Shown: piece after piece, positions 51,789 to 58,576 of the stretch | Position numbering within the stretch: the stretch's first letter is position 1 | How the letters are laid out: each line of letters begins with the position of its first letter | The notes under the pieces: model-generated | What the model was told of the DNA's origin: nothing | Database searches by the model: none | The model's input: the letters and a program-made list of their open reading frames with translations, nothing else | Translations under genes and position numbers: made by a program | Assembly (NCBI GenBank): GCA_002728135.1 | Contig: PBVE01000002.1 | Location: 1-58,576, forward strand | Origin: Rhodospirillaceae bacterium | GTDB taxonomy: Bacteria > Pseudomonadota > Alphaproteobacteria > UBA828 | Reading direction: 5' to 3' | Length of the DNA: 58,576 bases

Positions 51789-53690
51789 ATGAACGACATA
51801 TCAAACAAAATTAAGTGGGCTATCGAAAAAGCCGACATACCTATTCTGTTAATGGTGCTTTATCATTTTACTGGTGATAAGAAATGGCTTAACCCTCCTT
51901 TCAAACCTGTTCTAGACTTTTCATTTTTTGCTCACGAATCCGGCGGGCTAGATAGTGCGTTACAAAGTCAGGTGAGGAGTGCTGCCCTAGAATTGTTAAA
52001 TAAATTTTTTGTTTCAGGAAAATTACCTGATTTAAAAATTTCTGACGAAACTTATCTGGAAATGATGTCAACATGCGTTGGAGAAGATGTCCCTGAAGAA
52101 TATCTTAATATGATGCTTGAAGAAATGCAGCTGAAAGAAAGATATGGGTCATGGAAAGAAAAACCAGATAATAATACTTTAACAACTAAGAATGTAATAA
52201 TCATTGGTGCAGGCGTATCGGGCATGCTGATGGGAGTAAAACTAAGGGAAGCTGGAATTCCTTTTGTAATTATAGAAAAAAATAATGATATAGGGGGTAC
52301 CTGGTTCGAAAATACTTACCCAGGCGTCCGATGCGACGTTCCCAACCATTATTACTCTTTTTCATTTGAGAGAAATAATAAATGGCCAAATTATTATTCG
52401 TATGGAGAAGATATCGCTGAATATTTACGCTCTTTTGCTACAAAACATGGAGTATATGAAAATACTATCTTTAATACACGCGTAACAGCATGCAAGCTAA
52501 ATAATAGTAATAATACGTGGTGTGTAACCACAGTCGATAATGAAGGGAAGGAAGTTGAACTTCTTGCACATACTGTTATCTCCGCGACTGGTCAACTTAA
52601 TATCCCAGCTTACCCAAGAATTGAAGGTCTTGAAAATTTTGAAGGTTTTTCGACACATACTGCAAAATGGAACAAGAATATAAACCTCAAAGGGAAAAAT
52701 GTAGGAGTAATAGGCACTGGTGCTAGTGGTATGCAATTAATACCAGAAATTGTAGATGAGGTTAAATGCCTCTCAATTTTTCAACGCACAGCCCAATGGG
52801 CTATACCGAGTCCTGATTACCATAGAGAAGTTTCTACTGAAAAAGTCTGGTTACTAGAAAATGTGCCATTCTATGCTGGTTGGTATAGATTTAATTTAGC
52901 TTGGCGTATGGGAGACCATCTCTTACATACTGTTCGTAGAGATCCCGAGTGGGAGTCTGGAGGAAAATCAGTAAATAAAAGAAATGATCGCCATAGACAA
53001 CGTTTATTAGAATATATTAAAAAGCAAATAGGGGATCGAACAGATCTCTTAGAAAAAGTTGTCCCAAGTTATCCACCTTATTTAAAAAGAATATTGGTAG
53101 ACAATAGATGGTACGAAACAGTCAAAAAAGACAATGTAAATCTTTTTAATGACTCCATTAAAAAAATAGAAAAAAACGGAATAAGAATAAAATCTGGGGA
53201 ACTAGTTCAGTTGGATGCCCTTCTATATGCTACTGGCTTCCAAACCAATAGATTACTTGCTAGCTACGAGCTCATAGGCAAAGATGGGGCAAACCTAGAG
53301 GATGAGTGGGGAAAGGATGACTCGCGTGCCTACTTAGGAATGACAATACCTGGATTTCCTAATTTCTTTGCTCTTTATGGACCAAATACAAATCTAGGTC
53401 ATGGTGGAAGTATTATTTTTATTGCTGAGTGCCAAGTGCGTTATCTAACTAAGTTACTTATGCATTCTATTGAAAATAACGTTAATTCTCTTGAGTGTAA
53501 AAGAAGTGTTTATGATCAATATAATAAAAAACTTGATGAAGAACATGAGGGTCTAATTTGGACGACTCCAAACATGAATACATGGTATAGGAACAGTTCA
53601 GGCCGTGTAGTATCAATAATGCCTTGGAGATTAGTTGACTACTGGACCATGACTCAGGAACCTTCTTTAGATGACTACAATATCGGTTAA
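51789..53690 (+). CDS. Flavin-containing monooxygenase of the Baeyer-Villiger type
   Basis: A 633-residue class B flavoprotein. Two Rossmann motifs, IIIGAGVSGMLMG near residue 138 and GVIGTGASGMQLIPE, flank the Baeyer-Villiger fingerprint FEGFSTHTAKW (FxGxxxHTxxW). The FAD-binding DIGGTWFENTYPGVRCDVPNHYYSFSFE segment is typical of cyclohexanone or steroid monooxygenases. It should insert oxygen into a ketone using NADPH. About 135 residues precede the first Rossmann motif, an N-terminal extension seen in large steroid/ketone BVMOs. SD weak. An esterase gene lies upstream. Confidence 0.88.
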   Translation: MNDISNKIKWAIEKADIPILLMVLYHFTGDKKWLNPPFKPVLDFSFFAHESGGLDSALQSQVRSAALELLNKFFVSGKLPDLKISDETYLEMMSTCVGEDVPEEYLNMMLEEMQLKERYGSWKEKPDNNTLTTKNVIIIGAGVSGMLMGVKLREAGIPFVIIEKNNDIGGTWFENTYPGVRCDVPNHYYSFSFERNNKWPNYYSYGEDIAEYLRSFATKHGVYENTIFNTRVTACKLNNSNNTWCVTTVDNEGKEVELLAHTVISATGQLNIPAYPRIEGLENFEGFSTHTAKWNKNINLKGKNVGVIGTGASGMQLIPEIVDEVKCLSIFQRTAQWAIPSPDYHREVSTEKVWLLENVPFYAGWYRFNLAWRMGDHLLHTVRRDPEWESGGKSVNKRNDRHRQRLLEYIKKQIGDRTDLLEKVVPSYPPYLKRILVDNRWYETVKKDNVNLFNDSIKKIEKNGIRIKSGELVQLDALLYATGFQTNRLLASYELIGKDGANLEDEWGKDDSRAYLGMTIPGFPNFFALYGPNTNLGHGGSIIFIAECQVRYLTKLLMHSIENNVNSLECKRSVYDQYNKKLDEEHEGLIWTTPNMNTWYRNSSGRVVSIMPWRLVDYWTMTQEPSLDDYNIG

Positions 53691-53693
53691 TAA

Positions 53694-55040
53694 TCAATCA
53701 AAGAGTAAAGTAATATTTATTCTTCTATTTTCATAGCCTGGTATAAATTTGCAACCAGAAGTCTTATGAATAAACCTAGACTTAAAAATTACCGCCCTAT
53801 TACACTTATAAGGGATTATAAGCTTTTCCCTCTCACGTCCCTTAATCAAATCATTAAGTCGATTTTTGTCATTGTTATAATATGAAAAGGCAATGTTCTC
53901 AGGAATATTAATGGGAAATAAAGTTAGACCGGAGTTCTCAGGGTCTAAGCAACAATTGTCAGGGGTTATCCAAAGATTAACATTTATTGAAGCATCATCT
54001 GCATGAAATCTTGTACCTTCTCCCTCTGAAACATATTTGAAAGCCCAGAGTTGTTTCAAAACTTTACCTAAAAAAAGTTTTTCCCACTTTTCCCTTAAGG
54101 CTGGCTGGATTGCTAATGTGAAACTAGGAATAAAACCATCATGCATGTATGCACCCAAATAACCTGAGTCATTTTTGGTGTCGAACCAAACAGTTGATTC
54201 AAGACAATAACGCTGGACGTTTACTAGACTCACCTCACTTAAAAAATCATCAATGATAACTATATCATCAGCTTTATAATCAAACCTCTCTGATAAAAGA
54301 GTGTTAACTTTGTGGTCTCCTAAAATAGGACTTTCATCATGTAAAATAGGCCTAAATAATATTTTGTTATAAAAATCATATATTTTTTCATATTCCAGTT
54401 CAGAGAACGATCCAAGACCATTATTAATATTGCGACTTCTAAAACTAGCTAATACATCGAGCATTTTATTTGCGTATTGACTGAAAATCACGTTTGAAGG
54501 ATAACGACTTTGAAGAAATTCTAATTGTTGGATATCATGTTCCAGTTTTGTTTCTCTTGTCATTGAAAATGTTGGATGCACCTCATTCTGGCGATTATTA
54601 TTAATAAAATCTTTATCTTGAGGTTTCCGAAATAAAAAAGCTGCTTTGTCGAAATGAGCCAATGCTTTTTCTAAATTTCCTTTTTTCTTAAAAGCAGTGC
54701 CTATATTTGTATGGGCTGCGATTGAGTCAGGAACTTTACTAAGAACTATTTCTAACTCTTTTATAGCAGATTCTGGGTTGTTAATTTCTAAATAATAGGA
54801 CGATAGAGCAATTCTATAATTAAAATATTCTGGGGCAATAAATATAGCCTCACGAAAATGATTTATAGCAACGTTTTTTAGACCTTTTTGCCCATTAATT
54901 AGTGCTAAAATATAATTAGCTCCCGCATCGCAACTATCACGAGATAGTATATTTATGCAAACTCTCTCGGCGGTATCTAATTCACCCTTCTGGAAAGCAG
55001 CAATGGCAATATTAAGATCATTTTGGTTTTGTGAAGTCAT
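53694..55040 (-). CDS. TPR protein with a 2OG-Fe(II) oxygenase-like domain
   Basis: A 448-residue protein. Residues 1 to about 150 are TPR-like helical repeats (AERVCINILSRDSCDAGANYIL, then AIKELEIVLSKVPDSIAAHTN and KKGNLEKALAHFDKAAFLF). The C-terminal half carries a prolyl-hydroxylase-like 2OG-Fe(II) domain with metal ligands His346 and Asp348 in FHADD, distal His425 in FIHKT and a candidate 2-oxoglutarate Arg at 439/440 (RRINITLLF). There is no signal peptide. It may hydroxylate a protein or glycan-linked substrate recruited by the TPRs. It is convergent with the BVMO gene, with a 3 bp gap. Confidence 0.78.
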   Translation of the reverse strand: MTSQNQNDLNIAIAAFQKGELDTAERVCINILSRDSCDAGANYILALINGQKGLKNVAINHFREAIFIAPEYFNYRIALSSYYLEINNPESAIKELEIVLSKVPDSIAAHTNIGTAFKKKGNLEKALAHFDKAAFLFRKPQDKDFINNNRQNEVHPTFSMTRETKLEHDIQQLEFLQSRYPSNVIFSQYANKMLDVLASFRSRNINNGLGSFSELEYEKIYDFYNKILFRPILHDESPILGDHKVNTLLSERFDYKADDIVIIDDFLSEVSLVNVQRYCLESTVWFDTKNDSGYLGAYMHDGFIPSFTLAIQPALREKWEKLFLGKVLKQLWAFKYVSEGEGTRFHADDASINVNLWITPDNCCLDPENSGLTLFPINIPENIAFSYYNNDKNRLNDLIKGREREKLIIPYKCNRAVIFKSRFIHKTSGCKFIPGYENRRINITLLFD

Positions 55041-55163
55041 CTATAACCCTATCATACAATTCTTGCCTAAATAAGAACAGGTTTTACAAAAAAAATTTGC
55101 ATACATAGGGGATGCTCAGGCTATAATAGGGTGTTAAACAAAGTATTTTTGTGGGAGATGAAA

Positions 55164-56381
55164 ATGGGAACTTTCCCTAAGGAAAATTTAACGGGACAAT
55201 ATTCTAACTTACCAATGGATATTGTTCATTTTGGTTCAGGCTGTTCTGACAAGATTGTAGAAGAATTAGATAAATCTGGCATAAAAAATGCCGTGATCAT
55301 TACAGGAAATACTCTTGCTACAAAGACAGACCTTGTAGAAAAATTAGAGAAAACATTAGGTAATCGCTGTGCAGGCGTGTTTTCAGATACAATACAGCAT
55401 GTTCATAGAGATTCTGTAATTAATGCCTCTGCTTTTGCTAGAGAAAAAAATGCTGACTGTATTATTAGTTTTGGTGGAGGTACACCAAATGATACAGCAA
55501 AATCAGTGTTAATCTGCCTAGCAGAGAATATTACTGAAAAAACTCAATTAGATAAATATCGTATTAAGTTTGAGTACCCCGATAAAGTAGAAATTCCTTC
55601 CCTTACTAGTGATCCTCTTCCAATGTTTGCCATCCCTACAACACTCTCAGCAGGTGAGTTTACATTCTTTGTTGGAATGACAGATGAAGAACGAAAGGTT
55701 AAAGATCTATATTTAGACCCCCGTATAACTGCAAAGGCTGTATTTCTTGACCCAGATCTAACTTTGGCAACTCCTGAACGACTCTGGCTAGGCACAGGTA
55801 TCAGAGCAGTGGACCATTGTGTAGAAGCACTATGCAGTAAAACACATCAGCCTTTTACTGATGCTTTATCCTTTCGTGCACTTAACATGTTGGCAACCTA
55901 TTTAAGGGAAACAAAAGAGAACCCTGATGATCTATCTGCACGAGGTCAGTGTATGGTAGCAGCATGGATGTCTGTTTGTGGCCTTGCAAATGTAACTCTA
56001 GGCCTTAGCCACGGAATAGGACATCAACTTGGAGCAAGATGTGATGTCGCCCATGGTGAAACCTCAGCCGTCATGTTACCACGCGTTCTAGAATTTAATA
56101 GCTCTGTAAATGCTGAACAACAAGCAATAGTAGCAGATGCATTAGGACTTGACACTCGTAATAAAACTACGGAAGAGTCTGCAATTCTTGCTCGAGATGA
56201 AATTCAAAAACTTATCCGCGATGACCTTGGCCTCCCTTGGCGGTTAAGAGACGTAGGGGTAAACGAGGAAGACTTTGCAGGTATTGCTAAGGATGCTATG
56301 GAGGATCTGATTGTTGCAAGTAATCCTAGAACGGTTAACTCAGAACAAGAAGTTATAGAACTTTTGCGTAAAGCTTGGTGA
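55164..56381 (+). CDS. Iron-containing alcohol dehydrogenase (maleylacetate-reductase-like)
   Basis: A type III alcohol dehydrogenase of about 405 residues. The NAD-binding FGGGTPNDTAKS, TTLSAGEFT, and the metal-ligand Asp/His sites in VDHCVEALCS, GLSHGIGHQLGA and DVAHGETSAVM are intact. The short N-terminus and STAGEFT-like segment resemble maleylacetate reductases, but simple alcohol oxidation is equally possible. ATG 55164 is chosen as GGGAG is 6 nt upstream; GTG 55131 is in frame but less plausible. It is 36 bp before the second hyuA. Confidence 0.85.
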   Translation: MGTFPKENLTGQYSNLPMDIVHFGSGCSDKIVEELDKSGIKNAVIITGNTLATKTDLVEKLEKTLGNRCAGVFSDTIQHVHRDSVINASAFAREKNADCIISFGGGTPNDTAKSVLICLAENITEKTQLDKYRIKFEYPDKVEIPSLTSDPLPMFAIPTTLSAGEFTFFVGMTDEERKVKDLYLDPRITAKAVFLDPDLTLATPERLWLGTGIRAVDHCVEALCSKTHQPFTDALSFRALNMLATYLRETKENPDDLSARGQCMVAAWMSVCGLANVTLGLSHGIGHQLGARCDVAHGETSAVMLPRVLEFNSSVNAEQQAIVADALGLDTRNKTTEESAILARDEIQKLIRDDLGLPWRLRDVGVNEEDFAGIAKDAMEDLIVASNPRTVNSEQEVIELLRKAW

Positions 56382-56417
56382 AATTATTATTAGATTAGAA
56401 ATGGGAGCAAATTGACT

Positions 56418-58496
56418 ATGGAATTTAGAATTTCGGTCGATACCGGGGGTACATTTACAGATGTAGTGGTTGCAGATGAAAAAGGCAAACTTGTTGTTGG
56501 AAAGGCTCTTACAACACCTGACAGAGTTTTTACTGGATTTTCAGGAGCATTGAATAACGCAGCCTCCTCTTTTGATTCATCAATGGAGGAAATTCTCAAG
56601 CATACTGGTGTGCTTATTTACGGCACTACCCGTTCTACAAATGCGATAGTGACATCTTCTGCTGCAAAAACAGCCTTACTGACCACTGAGGGATTCCCAG
56701 ACACACTCACTTATCGCCATGGTGGCAAACGAGAACCATTAAATCTTAAAATGGAATTTCCTGATCCTTATATACCAAGACGTTTAACAGAAGAAATAAA
56801 AGAACGTATAAACTCAGAAGGAGGAATTGAAACCCCATTGGATATCAACCAAGCCTCTGAAACAATTAAGTCGTTACAAAAAAAGAATATTGAAGCTATA
56901 GCCGTTAGTTTTTTATGGTCAATCATGAACCCACAGCACGAGTTAAAGGTTGGAGAATTAATTAAAGAAATACTTCCTAATGTGCCTTATACTCTCTCTC
57001 ACCAACTGAACCCTATTATTCGTGAATTTCCAAGAACATCGTCCACTGCTATTGATGCTTCTTTAAAACCTCTAATGCAAAAGCACTTTTTGGAACTTGA
57101 AAAAGAACTCCGTAGTGCTGGTTACGAGGGTGAATTCTTAATAAGCACTTCTTCTGGTGGAATTAAACATGTCAATGACGTTGTGGAAAAGCCAATATTT
57201 ACAGTAAAATCTGGGCCTGCAATGGCACCGTTAGCAGGTATTGCCTATGCTGGAGCTGAAGGCCTTTGAAATGATGTAATTATTGTCGATACTGGTGGTA
57301 CTACCTTTGACGTAAGTCTGATCCGAGCTGGTGAAATAAAATATACACGTGATACTTGGCTAAATGGAGAATGGATTGGACACAATCTTGGATTATCTTC
57401 TGTCGATATAAGAAGCGTGGGTGCAGGAGGAGGTTCAGTAGCATGGATTGACTCAGGTGGACTTCTAAGAGTTGGGCCGGATAGTGCGGGGGCTGACCCA
57501 GGCCCCGCCTGCTATGCTAAAGGAGGAAAAAGGCCTACAGTCACAGATGCAGCTGTATTACTTGGCTACATAGACCCAAATCATTTCTTAGGTGGGCGTA
57601 TGGCTCTTGATATAAATGCCGCTAATGAGGTAATCAATGAACTTGCAGGCAAGATTGAGATGAGTCTTGAAGAAACAGCTGCTGGAATACTTGAAATAGC
57701 CGGAGAACAAATGATTAAAGCTATTCAGGAAATTACTGTTCAAGATGGAGTAAACCCTGCAGAAAGCATACTAGTTGCAGGCGGCGGGGCAGCAGGTCTT
57801 AATATTCTACCAATAGCACAATCCCTAGGTTGTTCTAAGGTGCTTTTACCAAAAACTGCGGGTGCACTGAGTGCCTGTGGTGGACACTATTCTGATATTG
57901 TATCCGAATACAGTGCCAGTAGATATTCAGCTACAGATGATTTTGATTTTAAAGGAGTTCAAAAAGTATTTACTGAGCTAAACGCAAAGCTTGATATAGA
58001 AGAATCAGCACTGAGATCTAGAGGAGTAAGTAATTTTACTCGTGAGTTTTTTGTAGAAGCCAGATATCTTAACCAACAGTGGGAAATGGAATTTAGAATA
58101 CCTATGCTAAACATTGAAAACTCCGGACATGTTGAAGAATTAGTAGAAGAATTTCACAATGTGCATTTCAGGCGTTATGCAGTTAAAGAAGATGGTGGAA
58201 TAATAGAATGTATTAATTGGAAAGGGCGTATAACTGCAGAAATGAGTAAACCACCGCATGCCCAAGCTGATCAAAAAGTTTCGACATCAAGTGATCCAGA
58301 TCGTGAAGTTTCAGCATATTTTGCCAACTATGGAAACGCTCAAACACCAGTCTATATTGGATCTAAGTTACCAGCTGAATTTGAGATTGAAGGTCCTGCC
58401 ATAATCGAAGAACCAACTACCACAGTTGTTATCTATCCTGGAAGCAGTGCATTAGTAACTCCGAATGGGCACTATCTTCTAACACCCAATTCATAA
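56418..58496 (+). pseudogene. hyuA: Second hyuA, interrupted by one in-frame TGA
   Basis: A HyuA-type subunit that is complete except for a single stop. The first part (56418-57269) has VDTGGTFTDVVV and SGPAMAPLAGIAYAGAEGL. Then TGA at 57267-57269 interrupts it. The same frame continues without any shift: NDVIIVDTGGTTFDVSLI, SSVDIRSVGAGGGSVAW, GPDSAGADPGPACYAKGG, and a normal C-terminus ending at 58496. Full span is about 692 codons, the usual HyuA length. TGA serves as a terminator and TGG as Trp elsewhere in the window, so recoding is not indicated. Either a recent nonsense mutation, a base error or a selenocysteine-like event explains it. The first is likeliest. Confidence 0.8.
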
Positions 58497-58537
58497 TAGA
58501 AAATCAATAATTTAATTCAAAAATTCAGGAATTCTAA

Positions 58538-58576
58538 ATGTTAAGCCCGGTTCAACTCTCAATTATGTCGAATAGA
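58538..58576 (+). CDS. hyuB: Start of a second hyuB-type gene, cut by the window end
   Basis: ATG 58538 follows CAGGA by 7 nt and begins MLSPVQLSIMSNR before the window ends. The xxPVxLxIxxNR pattern is the usual N-terminus of HyuB subunits, and the position right after hyuA matches the order at 15802-19523. Only 13 residues are visible. Confidence 0.65.
   Translation, partial: MLSPVQLSIMSNR

Noticed and set aside
57267..57269. TGA read as selenocysteine or as Trp by a changed code
   Set aside because: I saw no convincing SECIS-like hairpin right after it and no selenium machinery in the window. TGA ends other genes here and TGG is used for Trp, so a changed code is unlikely.
1..58576. Insertion sequences, prophage, integrase, CRISPR array or toxin-antitoxin pairs
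   Set aside because: No transposase, integrase, repeat-spacer pattern or typical small paired genes were seen. All sizeable ORFs are metabolic, transport or unknown.

Overview
The window is a compact, AT-rich bacterial chromosome segment. Intergenic gaps are all well under 300 bp, short translational overlaps are common, and GTG and TTG starts behind good Shine-Dalgarno (SD) sequences are frequent. TGG encodes Trp and TGA is used as a stop. The gene set points to a free-living heterotrophic, probably marine, proteobacterium: a DXP-type pdxA, cysQ, tsaC, apt, a urease operon with fused UreA/UreB, a branched-chain-amino-acid-type ABC importer, and many flavin oxidoreductases, SDRs and hydantoinase-like genes. 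This placement is inferred from gene content only. I saw no tRNA, rRNA, IS element, phage gene or CRISPR array.

Layout: (1) 1-1831, a minus-strand operon (GNAT, SDR, cupin, and a next gene cut by the window edge). (2) 2028-7624, a complete ABC importer (binding protein, two permeases, two ATPases) followed by an SDR. A stem-loop separates the binding-protein gene from the rest. (3) 7641-10028, a molybdopterin oxidoreductase on the opposite strand. (4) 10182-14733, a ketosynthase-like/DUF35 fusion, an SCP2-type thiolase, a hydratase-2 and an MFE-2-type SDR. Together these look like a bacterial split version of peroxisomal MFE-2/SCPx beta-oxidation. (5) 14764-24396, three luciferase-like (LLM) flavin oxidoreductases, a hyuA-hyuB pair, a secreted MORN-repeat protein and an SDR. 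Two of the LLM genes are close paralogues. (6) 24442-30584, mostly housekeeping genes (apt, pdxA, cysQ, tsaC), plus an FGE-sulfatase-fold protein, an AGPS-like FAD enzyme and a small unknown ORF.

(7) 30593-35823, a minus-strand urease operon in the order ureE-ureF-ureAB-ureC-ureG-ureD. (8) 35958-39604, a membrane-anchored nuclease-like protein, an OsmC protein, an EamA transporter, a PcaD-like hydrolase and an SDR. (9) 39722-46466, a GMC oxidoreductase divergent from two tandem Fe-S flavoenzymes of the dienoyl-CoA reductase/TMADH type, then an LLM enzyme. (10) 46463-49638, an orphan oligopeptide-type ABC ATPase with a degenerate signature motif, an acyl-CoA ligase and a CMD/AhpD-fold protein. 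(11) 49763-53690, an LLM enzyme, an esterase and a Baeyer-Villiger-type monooxygenase. (12) 53694-55040, a TPR/2OG-Fe(II) protein. (13) 55164 to the end, an iron alcohol dehydrogenase, a second hyuA interrupted by one in-frame TGA, and the first codons of its hyuB.

Taken together, this is a catabolic accessory landscape. Many one-step oxidative enzymes (LLM, Baeyer-Villiger, GMC, OYE-type, SDR) sit beside ATP-dependent amide/lactam hydrolases and a dedicated branched-chain beta-oxidation set, which suggests turnover of recalcitrant organic matter. The most striking points are the single in-frame TGA in the second hyuA, the active-site Cys-to-Ser change in the ketosynthase/DUF35 fusion, and the ABC ATPase whose LSGGQ motif is replaced.
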